Shown here one piece after another: positions 1 through 6,761 of a stretch of DNA of 7,926 nucleotides (position 1 is the first letter of the stretch; each line of letters begins with the position of its first letter). Made by a program: the position numbers and the translations under genes. Source of the stretch: Firmicutes bacterium UBA5499 (GTDB taxonomy: Bacteria; Bacillota; DTU084); NCBI GenBank assembly GCA_002426275.1, contig DIPB01000124.1, forward strand, positions 2,581-10,506. The letters are read 5' to 3'. Under the pieces are notes generated by a model. It was given only the letters and a program-made list of their open reading frames with translations. It was not told the origin of the DNA and searched no databases.

Positions 1-195
1 GTTGCTTTGAAATTGCGGCTTCTGGCAGATGTCGGGCTCTCCGTCATCCCAGCGTTCAATAAAAAAGTCCCACGGCTCGAAAAAACTGCACTCGCGTCCA
101 GTATTCAATTTTTTCGCGGGGCGCTCGCAGCTTTCCGCCGTGGGGCTCTGCGACAGACATCTTGCGCCGCCCCAGGCTCCAATCCCTGTGGACAC
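1..195 (-). CDS. Possible partial gene, N-terminal part of an unrecognised protein (3' end beyond the window)
   Basis: A minus-strand frame is open from after the TGA at 214-216 to the left edge, 71 codons without a stop. A GTG at 193-195 or a TTG at 106-108 could start it; neither has a strong ribosome binding site (AAAAGG lies 4 nt before the GTG). The part encoded by about 1-90 looks protein-like: segments such as FEPWDFFIERWDDGEPD are rich in aromatic and acidic residues with common codons. The first part (residues 1-30 or so) is less convincing. I recognise no family. Two plus-strand frames are also open over much of the same stretch, and nested inverted repeats overlap it, so a structured RNA or chance openness are real alternatives. 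If real, it would be the next gene after the terminator on the same strand. Confidence 0.33.
   Translation of the reverse strand, partial: MSTGIGAWGGARCLSQSPTAESCERPAKKLNTGRECSFFEPWDFFIERWDDGEPDICQKPQFQSN
69..144. repeat. Nested inverted repeats, possible structured RNA
   Basis: CCCACGGC at 69-76 pairs exactly with GCCGTGGG at 137-144, and inside it CGAAAAAA at 78-85 pairs exactly with TTTTTTCG at 109-116. Only one base separates the two stems on one side, but 20 bases on the other. On the minus strand the outer stem is followed by AC and six Ts, as in a terminator. The pairing could be a coincidence of homopolymer runs and GC-rich sequence, and no known RNA family is recognised. Confidence 0.3.
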
Positions 196-294
196 AGCGC
201 CTTTTAACCAATCTCAGGCGTAAAATTACGGAAACTTAACTCTCCCGTTGTATTTTTCATTAAACCCGTTAAACTGCCTATGCCGGGCGCATAG

Positions 295-324
295 TAAAAT
301 GGGCAGAACGTAAACGTCCTGCCC
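295..324 (-). terminator. Probable Rho-independent terminator of the minus-strand gene run
   Basis: On the minus strand GGGCAGGACG and CGTTCTGCCC pair over 10 bp (one G-U) around a 4-nt UUUA loop, 20 nt past the kinase stop codon. The following tail is AUUUUACU, U-rich but short, so termination may be incomplete. In the plus orientation the same repeat has an A-C mismatch and no U tract, which favours action on the minus-strand transcript. Confidence 0.7.
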
Positions 325-344
325 ACTGTGGTGTAAACGCGTGC

Positions 345-1268
345 TTACAATCGCCGGATTTTCACTTGCGGCAAAATGTGCCGGATATCCTCAAGACGCG
401 CTTGTCCAGCTCCAGGCACTAAGGCATTAGCCGCTCCGCAGGCGCTGCCCAAACGTAAAGCCTGCTCCAGGCTTTCGCCTGCCAAAAGGGAGACCGCCAT
501 GCCCGCCACCAACGAGTCTCCGCAGCCCACTGTGCTCACAGGCTCCAGCTTAGGCGGCTCGGCCAGATAACGCTCCTTGGCGCTTACGGCCACAGCGCCT
601 CTGGAACCCAAGGAGATCACCACCAACTCGATGCCAAAGCTCAAAAGCTGCTCGCCTGCGGCCAGCACCTCCGGAAGCTCCCGCACGGGTCTGCCGAAGA
701 AGGCGGCCAACTCGTCCTCATTTGGTTTCACCATAAAGGGACGCGCCTTGATACCAGCTTTCAAAGCCTCGCCGCTGGTATCGAGGATCAGCTTTTTATT
801 TGGAAGCTCCTCTAAGAGCCGCGCGTACGCATCAGATGGCAACCCACCAGGGAGGCTGCCGGAGAAGACCACAACTTGGCTTTCCGCTGTGATGGCTCGC
901 AGATGTTCCCGAAAGGCGGCAAAAGCGGCAGCCGAGACAGTCGGCCCCGTCTCCAGCAGCTCCGTCTGCGTATTGGCCGCAGGGTCGATGATGGCAAGAC
1001 AGCGTCTGGATTCTCCTGCCACTTCCAGAAAGGCATTGGCGATTCCCTCGTCAGTCAGCTTATCTTGGATGAACTTGCCGTTTTGTCCCGCCGCGAAACC
1101 CGTGGCTTGCACTGCGGTACCCAAAGTATGGGCGATCCGGGCCACGTTAATCCCTTTGCCGCCGGGAAGCTCCCGTTTGGCAAGGGCCCGGTTGACCTTG
1201 TCCAGGGTAAAATTCTCGGCTGTGTAAGTGACGTCCACAGCGGCGTTCAAGGTGACTGTGGTAAGCAT
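345..1268 (-). CDS. PfkB-family phosphohexose kinase (1-phosphofructokinase / tagatose-6-phosphate kinase type)
   Basis: This is an ATP-dependent sugar-phosphate kinase of the ribokinase fold, 307 residues, the normal length of the FruK/LacC/PfkB (Pfk-2) group. The N-terminal beta strand TVTLNAAVDVTY (4-15) aligns with the family's TLNPAID. The first signature includes PGGKGINVARIAHTLG (35-50), SGSLPGG lies at 136-142, and KPNEDEL at 181-187 is diagnostic of the phosphohexose-kinase branch. The second signature STVGCGDSLVAGM (245-257) carries the catalytic base D251 and anion hole. Whether it phosphorylates fructose 1-phosphate, fructose 6-phosphate or tagatose 6-phosphate cannot be told; no PTS or transporter gene is visible. 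All products would feed the adjacent aldolase. The ATG follows GAGGAG by 10 nt. A 56-nt gap with a hairpin separates it from the isomerase gene, and a probable terminator follows it. Confidence 0.92.
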   Translation of the reverse strand: MLTTVTLNAAVDVTYTAENFTLDKVNRALAKRELPGGKGINVARIAHTLGTAVQATGFAAGQNGKFIQDKLTDEGIANAFLEVAGESRRCLAIIDPAANTQTELLETGPTVSAAAFAAFREHLRAITAESQVVVFSGSLPGGLPSDAYARLLEELPNKKLILDTSGEALKAGIKARPFMVKPNEDELAAFFGRPVRELPEVLAAGEQLLSFGIELVVISLGSRGAVAVSAKERYLAEPPKLEPVSTVGCGDSLVAGMAVSLLAGESLEQALRLGSACGAANALVPGAGQARLEDIRHILPQVKIRRL

Positions 1269-1295
1269 CAGATAGCCACTCCTCGCTTCTGAGGC

Positions 1296-1319
1296 GGGCG
1301 GGAATCAATGCTCCCGCCC
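1296..1319 (-). promoter_or_regulatory. GC-rich intergenic hairpin between isomerase and kinase genes
   Basis: A perfect 8-bp inverted repeat (GGGCGGGA / TCCCGCCC) with an 8-nt loop lies 5 nt past the isomerase stop. No U tract follows it, so it is not a good intrinsic terminator. It could protect the upstream mRNA's 3' end or set the ratio of kinase to isomerase. A further weak CCTC/GAGG pairing (1281-1284 with 1291-1294) could partly cover the kinase ribosome binding site. No promoter is evident in the 56-nt gap. Confidence 0.5.
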
Positions 1320-1324
1320 ACTGT

Positions 1325-2386
1325 TTATTGTCCCATCTTCTGTTTGAACAAATCAATGATCGCCACCGGCGTGGGATCGATGCCGCCTAAAATCGGCAGG
1401 TAACAGGTGACGAAATCTCCCAGATAGACCAGGGAGAACAGGCGCGCCAGCCTGCTTTTGCCCTCCGTTTCCACCTGAATGGTCACAGAAGCGCGCTCTG
1501 AGAGGATCTGACTTGTGATTTGAATGCGCTTTTGAATCTTTTCATTGTCTTGCCGATCTTTGAGGAAAATCACAGCGAACTGTCCGGTGATGGCGCCTTC
1601 TGCGTCCCAGCCCACGATCTCGTCGTGATGCAGGGCGGGAATGGCATTCCAAAAGGCCGGCACTTTGCTGTTCTCACCGAACTGGTTTTTCCAGCGCCAG
1701 GCCACCGCGTCTGTGAAAGGCAGCGAACCGTAGACCACAGGCACCCTGCGGTAAAGCTGGGCGGCGATCTGTTTGGCTAAATTCTGAGAGCTGGGAGACT
1801 GAGGGCCCCACTTTTGCGCCAAATCCTTGAAAAGCGCAAGAGTCTCGTCAAGCTCCGCCAGAGAGCCTTCCACCAGGCCGTATTGCTCCAAGATGTGGAG
1901 AATGGGAATGAAGATGTACCCTAGGGCAGCCCTGGGCATCAAGCCTCCGGGCACCTCGATTACGGGCAGAGACTTTTCTGTCGCTAAGTCTTTCAGCTTG
2001 CCGCCGGCCGTGAGCGCCACAAGCTGAGCGCCCTGGGCCGAAGCTTGCCCCGCGGCCGCCAAAATTTCTTCAGTGTTGCCGGAGTGGGAAACCACGATAG
2101 CCAGCGTGCCGCCGTCCACCCATTTGGGAACGCTGTAGCCCTGGTTAATCAGCAAGGGAACGGAAAGCCGATCAAACAGGTACGAGCGCAAGAGATTGCC
2201 GCTGGCAGCGGATCCCCCGCCCGTGCCTAAAATAATCACGTGGTCAAATGCCTTGGGTGAAGCCTTAAATTGTTCTTTGGCAAGGCGCAGGCCCTCTGCA
2301 AACTGCCGGGGGTAATTCAGCGTTAGATCCAGCATTCCCAGACTATCCAGCTTCTTTACCTCTTCCACATTATCCAAATTAATCAT
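1325..2386 (-). CDS. Bifunctional phosphoglucose/phosphomannose isomerase, SIS family
   Basis: The predicted reaction is interconversion of glucose 6-phosphate or mannose 6-phosphate with fructose 6-phosphate. The protein has 353 residues and two SIS domains. The first shows GTGGGSA at 54-60 and SHSGNTEE at 100-107, which bind the sugar phosphate, then PRAALGY at 151-157. The second carries the probable catalytic pair: E238 in FGENSKVPAFW and H254 in LHHDEIVGW, 16 residues apart as in the characterised Pyrobaculum enzyme (Glu203/His219). The usual NHNE reads HHDE, keeping the key His and Glu. The C-terminal DPTPVAIIDLFK (337-348) is typical of the family. This type is common in archaea and Actinobacteria and patchy in Bacillota, where classical PGI is more usual. 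The ATG at 2384-2386 follows GAGGTGG. An overlapping out-of-frame ATG lies 4 nt upstream. A GC-rich hairpin begins just past the stop. Confidence 0.9.
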   Translation of the reverse strand: MINLDNVEEVKKLDSLGMLDLTLNYPRQFAEGLRLAKEQFKASPKAFDHVIILGTGGGSAASGNLLRSYLFDRLSVPLLINQGYSVPKWVDGGTLAIVVSHSGNTEEILAAAGQASAQGAQLVALTAGGKLKDLATEKSLPVIEVPGGLMPRAALGYIFIPILHILEQYGLVEGSLAELDETLALFKDLAQKWGPQSPSSQNLAKQIAAQLYRRVPVVYGSLPFTDAVAWRWKNQFGENSKVPAFWNAIPALHHDEIVGWDAEGAITGQFAVIFLKDRQDNEKIQKRIQITSQILSERASVTIQVETEGKSRLARLFSLVYLGDFVTCYLPILGGIDPTPVAIIDLFKQKMGQ

Positions 2387-2401
2387 TCATGCCACCTCTT
2401 T

Positions 2402-3256
2402 CTATGCTTTCCCCGCGCAGCCGCAAATGCGCATCTTCGTCCGTACAACTTCCGCCATGGCCTCCCTGGTTGGTCCCAAGAGTTTACGGGGATCGATCTC
2501 TTGGGGACTATCCTGGGCGATCCGCCTGAGAGTTGCGGCGAAGGGCTGCTTCAGCTCCGTGGAGATGTTCACTTTGCAAATTCCCCGGCTAACCGCCTCT
2601 TTTACCGCCTGTTCAGGCACGCCGGAGGCGCCGTGTAAAACCAAGGGGATGGAAACGCGTTTTTTGATCTGGTCTAAGCGTTCGAAATCCAGATGCGGCT
2701 CGCCGCGGTATACGCCGTGAGCCGTGCCGATGGCAACAGCCAGGCTGTCAATGCCGGTGGCGGCCACGAATTCCGCGGCCTCGTCCGGGTCTGTGAGGCC
2801 GGCTTCTTTTTCGCTCACCGAAATATCATCTTCCGTGCCGCCCACTTTACCAAGTTCTGCTTCCACAGCCACTCCCGCGGCGTGAGCCAGATCCACCACC
2901 CGCTTCACCAGAGCGACGTTTTCCCTGTAAGGAAGCTTGGAAGCATCGATCATAATGGAATCAAAACCGTTGCGGACGCAGGCGGCCATCATTTCAAAAG
3001 TGGTGCCGTGGTCAAGATGAATCACCAGCGGCACGGAAACCTGTTCCTGGGCCGTTTTGGCGATGGCGGCTATGTACTCAATGCCCGCGTATTTAATCGT
3101 ACCCTGATTGATTTGCAGAATCACCGGAGAGCGTTCCGACTCTGCCGCGCTCGCGATGGCCTGAGCCACTTCCATAGTGTGGACGTTAAACGCGCCCACG
3201 GCATAGCCGCCCTTTTGGGCTTCCCCTAACAGTTGTTGCATCGTTTTGCTTTTCAT
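2402..3256 (-). CDS. fba: Class II zinc-dependent ketose-bisphosphate aldolase (fructose- or tagatose-bisphosphate aldolase)
   Basis: The enzyme cleaves a ketose 1,6-bisphosphate to dihydroxyacetone phosphate and glyceraldehyde 3-phosphate, or runs in reverse. It has 284 residues, the length of the GatY/KbaY and Bacillus FbaA type. Zinc and catalytic residues sit at the family positions: D82 and H83 in HLDHG, E134 in VEAELG, H180 in IGTAHGVY, and H208 in LVLHGASG. KVNIST at 228-233 contributes to phosphate and substrate binding, and N24 is in the N-terminal AFNV. The variable loop after GKVGGTEDD (136-144) is normal. The final residues CGCAGKA carry two cysteines where many homologues end in something like FGSAGKA, a small oddity. 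Fructose versus tagatose bisphosphate specificity cannot be settled here. The ATG overlaps the HAD stop by 4 bp, and a GAAGGGAA sequence precedes it. The isomerase gene begins 15 nt downstream. Confidence 0.93.
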   Translation of the reverse strand: MKSKTMQQLLGEAQKGGYAVGAFNVHTMEVAQAIASAAESERSPVILQINQGTIKYAGIEYIAAIAKTAQEQVSVPLVIHLDHGTTFEMMAACVRNGFDSIMIDASKLPYRENVALVKRVVDLAHAAGVAVEAELGKVGGTEDDISVSEKEAGLTDPDEAAEFVAATGIDSLAVAIGTAHGVYRGEPHLDFERLDQIKKRVSIPLVLHGASGVPEQAVKEAVSRGICKVNISTELKQPFAATLRRIAQDSPQEIDPRKLLGPTREAMAEVVRTKMRICGCAGKA

Positions 3257-4065
3257 CTCGCGTTCCCTTCTTCTTTCAAAATAAACTTTTCTATCGCGCC
3301 TGCCACTCCGTCTTCGCCGTTGCTTTGCGTGACAAAATCCGCCTCTGCCTTGACGGCTTGAGGCGCATTGGCCATGGCCACACCCAGGCCTGCCGCGCGG
3401 ATCAACTCCAAATCATTGAAGCTGTCTCCGATGGCCATCACCTCCGCAGCCTCGATCCCCAGCCGCTCTCCCAGAGCGGCCAAGGCTCTGCCTTTGTTGA
3501 CCCGGGGCGCCAAAAATTCGAGATAACGGCTTTCCGAGACGGTGACGTTCAGCTTGCCGGCAAATTCTTCTCTTAAGCTTCGCCACATGCTCTGCACCCT
3601 GTCCGGTTCCATCACAAACAGCAGCTTCGTGGGCGGACCTGGCAAAAAAGCCAACAAATCTCCCACCGCCTCCCCAGGAACCTGAGACTGGGATGTGTAA
3701 AATTTAGCCTCTTCTGTCCAGCGCTCAAAATACAACCGGTCCTGGTAATAGAAATTGACGTGGAGCCGTTCGTCTTGTGCAAAACGCAGGAGCTGTTTTG
3801 CCAGCTCCAAGGCAAGAGGTTGGTGAAAAAGCGTCTCGCCGCTTGCCAGCTCCTTCGCCAAAGCTCCGTTGTAACAAATAAGCGGACCGGAAAGGTTGAG
3901 CTCTCTGGCGAAGCGCTCGGAGGCGCGAAACATGCGCCCCGTACAGAGCACAACTTTGATCCCAAGCTCCAGAGCCTCGGCGATGGCCGCTTTATTCCTG
4001 CCGGAAATAAGGCGATCCTCACCCAAAAGGGTGTGATCTAAATCTAGGGCCACCAGCTTAATCAC
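3253..4065 (-). CDS. Cof-type HAD-IIB family hydrolase (sugar-phosphate or related phosphatase)
   Basis: This is a cytosolic HAD phosphatase of 270 residues, the usual length for the Cof/YbiV/YidA group. All four HAD motifs are present: motif I DLDHTLL with nucleophile D8 and general acid D10 (DHT replaces the commoner DGT), motif II CTGR with T42, motif III lysine K191 in NKGRAL, and motif IV GDSFNDLEL with D214 and D218. The C2-type cap occupies roughly 85-185. The GTG start at 4063-4065 places the motif I aspartate at residue 8, as is normal, and follows a GGGGG-containing sequence. The substrate cannot be read from the sequence; members hydrolyse sugar phosphates, PLP or flavin phosphates. 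Its stop overlaps the aldolase ATG in ATGA, and that coupling to sugar-phosphate enzymes makes a sugar-phosphate substrate a reasonable inference. Confidence 0.91.
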   Translation of the reverse strand: MIKLVALDLDHTLLGEDRLISGRNKAAIAEALELGIKVVLCTGRMFRASERFARELNLSGPLICYNGALAKELASGETLFHQPLALELAKQLLRFAQDERLHVNFYYQDRLYFERWTEEAKFYTSQSQVPGEAVGDLLAFLPGPPTKLLFVMEPDRVQSMWRSLREEFAGKLNVTVSESRYLEFLAPRVNKGRALAALGERLGIEAAEVMAIGDSFNDLELIRAAGLGVAMANAPQAVKAEADFVTQSNGEDGVAGAIEKFILKEEGNAR

Positions 4066-4075
4066 CGTAAACCCC

Positions 4076-4414
4076 CTACTTTTTCAGAAGCAAATTCACA
4101 ATGGTGCTGAAAATGCTGAGCAAAATTGTCACCACAATGGCCGCGCCAAAACTGATGGCAAAGCCGCGCACAATTTGCGAAACAATGTAGAGCAGCGCGC
4201 CATTGATGACGAATGTAAAAAGGCCTAAAGTCAAAAAATTGATCGGCGCAGCCAATAAATTCAGAAACGGCCGCAAGACGGAATTGATCAGGCCCCAAAG
4301 GAAAGCCGCGCCCAGAGCGGAAAGAAATCCCTGAAGCTTCATTCCCTCCACCAGCTGATCGATCAAAAGCAGCGCCAGGGCGTTGGACAGCAGCCGAATC
4401 AGAAAATCGTTCAT
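4076..4414 (-). CDS. Small four-helix membrane protein, phage holin family 4 superfamily (PF04020-like)
   Basis: This is a 112-residue, almost entirely hydrophobic protein. Four membrane segments are visible at about 4-20, 30-47, 55-79 and 85-110, ending in a KK tail. The segment with LRPFLNLLAAPIN (47-59) followed by FLTLGLFTFVING (60-72) matches the conserved core of the family annotated as 'phage holin family protein' or 'mycobacterial 4 TMS phage holin'. These proteins are widespread on ordinary chromosomes, their function is unsettled, and the name does not imply lysis here; no endolysin or phage gene is nearby. The ATG at 4412-4414 overlaps the ogt stop by 4 bp and follows GGGAGG by 7 nt. 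An in-frame TTG five codons upstream is less likely. The gene is 10 nt ahead of the HAD gene. Family membership is fairly sure, function unknown. Confidence 0.85.
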   Translation of the reverse strand: MNDFLIRLLSNALALLLIDQLVEGMKLQGFLSALGAAFLWGLINSVLRPFLNLLAAPINFLTLGLFTFVINGALLYIVSQIVRGFAISFGAAIVVTILLSIFSTIVNLLLKK

Positions 4415-4917
4415 CCTAACCCCTCCCAAGCCAACAAGCTCGCTTTGAGCCGAATGTTTTCGCGGTCGCTGCCACCGTAGCCGCCAAGGCCGCCGCTGGC
4501 AGAAATGACTCTGTGGCAGGGGATGACCAACGGAAGAGGGTTGCGGCGAAGCGCTCCCCCCACTGCGCGCGCGGCTTTGGGCTTACCTACGCCTTTGGCA
4601 ACCCAGCCATAGGATCGCGTCTGTCCGGGAGGAATTTGGCAGGTCTGGCGCCAAACCTGCCGGCAAAATTCCGTCCCCTTGGGAGCAAGCTCCACCTCCA
4701 GCTCGCCGCTGGGGCTGTGCGCAAAATAAGCCTCCAGCCACCGCTCTAGGCGCTCTATTTCTCTCTGCGGCGCGCTGCCGCAGGGAAAGTCAGCCACAGC
4801 GTCATCCAAATCTGGCTGCGGCAAAGAAAGCCTGGTCAAGCTGGAATCTTCAAAGTGGGCCAAAATCCATCCCAGTGGGGTATTATAGACCACCCGCCGT
4901 TGTATTACTTTCCACAT
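4411..4917 (-). CDS. ogt: Methylated-DNA--[protein]-cysteine S-methyltransferase (O6-alkylguanine repair)
   Basis: This is a suicide enzyme that moves an alkyl group from O6-alkylguanine in DNA to its own cysteine, a direct reversal without excision. With the ATG start chosen it has 168 residues, typical of single-domain Ogt-type proteins without the AdaA regulatory half. The core shows the DNA-binding segment around FCRQVWRQTCQIPPGQTRSY (84-103), the arginine finger in AARAVGG (R117), the conserved NPLPLVIPCHRV with acceptor C134, and the following GGLGGYGG loop (142-149). The frame extends upstream to a TTG at 4939-4941 overlapping the uvrC stop (176 residues). That start has no ribosome binding site, whereas a GGGAGG lies 13 nt before the ATG at 4915-4917, so I prefer the ATG; the spacing is somewhat long. 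The TGA stop overlaps the downstream membrane-protein ATG in ATGA. Its place directly after uvrC makes a repair block. Confidence 0.94.
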   Translation of the reverse strand: MWKVIQRRVVYNTPLGWILAHFEDSSLTRLSLPQPDLDDAVADFPCGSAPQREIERLERWLEAYFAHSPSGELEVELAPKGTEFCRQVWRQTCQIPPGQTRSYGWVAKGVGKPKAARAVGGALRRNPLPLVIPCHRVISASGGLGGYGGSDRENIRLKASLLAWEGLG

Positions 4918-4930
4918 CGTCAGCCAAAAT

Positions 4931-4936
4931 CCTCCC
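4931..4936 (-). promoter_or_regulatory. Ribosome binding site bearing on the ogt start
   Basis: GGGAGG on the minus strand falls just after the uvrC stop. It lies inside the longer TTG-initiated version of the ogt frame and 13 nt before the ATG at 4915-4917. A CTG codon at 4921-4923 would have a more ordinary 7-nt spacing but is a rare initiator. The site argues against the TTG start. Confidence 0.6.
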
Positions 4937-4937
4937 T

Positions 4938-6761
4938 TCAATTGTGAAAATAATCGTAGATCCGCTGCGCCAGCTCTGCGGAAATCCCCTCAACCTGCTG
5001 CAGTTCGGCTGGGCTTGCCTGGGAAACCGCACGGGAGGAACCGAACCTGCGGATGAGAGCTTTTCTTCTGGCCGGACCAACGCCCTCGATCTCGTCCAGC
5101 ACGGAACCGGTATTGCGCTTTTGCCGCAAGCCTCTGTGAAAGGTGACTGCAAACCGATGGGCTTCGTCGCGAATCCGCTGCAGCAGATATAAAACCTGCG
5201 AATCGCGCGGCAGGAAAAGCGGCTCGCTTCGGCCTTCCACATACAGCTCTTCTTCCCGCTTGGCCAAGCCCACGGTCGGCAGCTTGACATCTAATTGCCG
5301 CATGGCATCTAAGGCCGCATGCAGCTGCCCGGCGCCGCCGTCGATGAGGACCAAATCCGGAAACGCGGCAAATTTGCCGCCTCCTTCTTTTCTTTCCCGC
5401 AGACCTCGCCGAAAACGGCGCGCGATCACTTCCGCCATCATGGCAAAATCATTGGGACCGGGCGTTTTCATTTTAAAACGGCGATATTCCTCTTTGGCCG
5501 GCACTCCCTCCAGAAACACCACCATGGATGCCACAGAATCCGTACCCTGGATATTGGAGATATCATACGCTTCAATCCGCTCCGGGGGCGATGCCAGATC
5601 CAGAATCTCGCTCAATTGCTCCAAGCCCCAGCGAGGACCGTTTTCTTTGCGCTGCCGCTGGAGGATCTCTTCTTGCAGCGCATACTCCGCATTGCGCGCT
5701 GCCAGGGACAAAAGCTGCTTTTTCTCGCCGCGCTTGGGCTCGCGCAATTGGACCTTTCTTTCCGCCAGCTTCCCCAGCCACTCTTCCAGCAGCGCTTGTT
5801 CCTCAGGCTGGCAGGGCACGATGACCTCTTTGGGGATCGTGCTGGCTTTGCTGTAATATTGTCTGAGAAAGGCGGTGAGGAGCTGGGAGTTTGTATCGTC
5901 AAGCTGCCTTTCCAGCGGCACCAGATAGCGCTGCCTGCCGATGAGCTTGCCGCCTCGGAAAATGAAGATCAAAAAGCAGCAAAGCTCTTCCTGACAGACC
6001 ATACCCACCACATCCCTGTCCACTTCGTCGGCGGCTTCCATTTTCTGCTTTTCGGTGACGGCTTTCAAAGCGGACAGGCGATCCCGCAGCACAGCCGCGC
6101 GCTCGAAGTCAAGCTTCGCAGCCGCCTGCTGCATTTGGCTTTCCAGATCCTCCATCACTTCCTCATCTCTGCCCGCCAGCACTTTGCAGGCGGCTTCCAC
6201 AAGCTTGAGATATTCCTCCTGGGAGACTTTGCCTGCGCAGGGGGCGAGACAGCGTTTGATGTGATAGTTAAGGCAGGGCCTGTCGCGCAGATCGCCGTCC
6301 AGCTTTTTGCGGCAGGTGCGCAAAGGAAACAGCTTTTTCAGAAACGAGAGGGTGGAATTCACTGCCCCGGCGTCCGCAAAAGGCCCGTAAAGACGCGAGC
6401 CGTCCCTTTGCGGACGGCGCGTGGAAAAAATTCTGGGGAAACGTTCCCCCATTGTGACCTTAATGTAAGGGTAGGATTTGTCATCCCGCAGCTGGATATT
6501 ATACTGGGGCGCGTATTCTTTGATCAAGTTGTTCTCCAGGATGAAAGCCTCCAGCTCGGAGTCTGTGACGATGTAATCGAAATCAGCGATCCGCTCCACC
6601 ATGGCGCGTACCTTGACCGGATGATCCTGCTTTTGAAAGTAAGAGCGCACGCGTCTGCGCAGCGAGACGGCCTTGCCGACGTAAATGACCTCTCCCGCCG
6701 CGTTTTTCATCAAGTAGACCCCAGGCTGCTCAGGAATTTCTTTCAGCTTTTGCTCATCCAA
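4938..6761 (-). CDS. uvrC: UvrABC system protein C, excision nuclease subunit
   Basis: UvrC makes the two incisions flanking a lesion after UvrA/UvrB recognition. At 607 residues it has normal length. The N-terminal GIY-YIG nuclease, which makes the 3' cut, shows GVYLM at 14-18, IYVGK at 26-30, an arginine-rich helix at 35-39 and E76 at the expected metal-binding position. Four cysteines (C150, C163, C171, C175) have the spacing of the iron-sulfur ligands reported for UvrC. A UVR segment for UvrB contact lies at about 204-236. The C-terminal RNase H-like nuclease, which makes the 5' cut, shows AYDISN with D400, LVLIDGG with D474, and H535 in EAHRF. Tandem helix-hairpin-helix motifs at about 554-607 bind DNA. 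The start is TTG: it sits 9 nt after a strong GGAGGA, and the next in-frame Met (residue 18) would remove the GIY motif. The gene overlaps uvrA by 8 bp and lies 20 nt ahead of the ogt start chosen here. Confidence 0.97.
   Translation of the reverse strand: MDEQKLKEIPEQPGVYLMKNAAGEVIYVGKAVSLRRRVRSYFQKQDHPVKVRAMVERIADFDYIVTDSELEAFILENNLIKEYAPQYNIQLRDDKSYPYIKVTMGERFPRIFSTRRPQRDGSRLYGPFADAGAVNSTLSFLKKLFPLRTCRKKLDGDLRDRPCLNYHIKRCLAPCAGKVSQEEYLKLVEAACKVLAGRDEEVMEDLESQMQQAAAKLDFERAAVLRDRLSALKAVTEKQKMEAADEVDRDVVGMVCQEELCCFLIFIFRGGKLIGRQRYLVPLERQLDDTNSQLLTAFLRQYYSKASTIPKEVIVPCQPEEQALLEEWLGKLAERKVQLREPKRGEKKQLLSLAARNAEYALQEEILQRQRKENGPRWGLEQLSEILDLASPPERIEAYDISNIQGTDSVASMVVFLEGVPAKEEYRRFKMKTPGPNDFAMMAEVIARRFRRGLRERKEGGGKFAAFPDLVLIDGGAGQLHAALDAMRQLDVKLPTVGLAKREEELYVEGRSEPLFLPRDSQVLYLLQRIRDEAHRFAVTFHRGLRQKRNTGSVLDEIEGVGPARRKALIRRFGSSRAVSQASPAELQQVEGISAELAQRIYDYFHN

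Larger units (their letters stand above)
1..344. other. Left-end stretch without a confident gene
   Basis: Besides the probable terminator at 295-324 and the doubtful partial frame at 1-195, this stretch holds a small perfect hairpin CTATGC/GCATAG at 278-294 (5-nt loop) just beyond the terminator, and an AT-richer zone at about 217-277. In that zone I could not find a convincing -35/-10 pair on either strand; TTTAAC followed by ATACAA on the minus strand is too weak to call. Nested inverted repeats lie at 69-144. Confidence 0.5.

Noticed and set aside
7..223. Two short plus-strand frames (66 and 64 codons) at the left end
   Set aside because: One is the exact antisense register of the minus-strand open frame and the other is basic and low in recognisable structure. 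Neither has a convincing ribosome site, and the minus frame looks more protein-like.
217..294. A promoter on the minus strand between the terminator and the left-end open frame
   Set aside because: The best -35/-10-like pairs (TTTAAC with ATACAA, or TTTAAT with TAATTT) have poor matches or poor spacing.
577..1227. A 216-codon plus-strand frame opposite the kinase gene
   Set aside because: It is serine- and alanine-rich, motif-free and entirely antisense to a gene with intact PfkB signatures.
2693..3229. A 178-codon plus-strand frame opposite the aldolase gene
   Set aside because: Its composition is rich in His, Phe and Gly with no domain, and it mirrors the aldolase coding strand; no ribosome site was noticed.
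4076..4414. Reading the holin-family gene as evidence of a prophage or lysis cassette
   Set aside because: No endolysin, portal, tail or integrase gene is in the window, and the gene overlaps a housekeeping repair gene.
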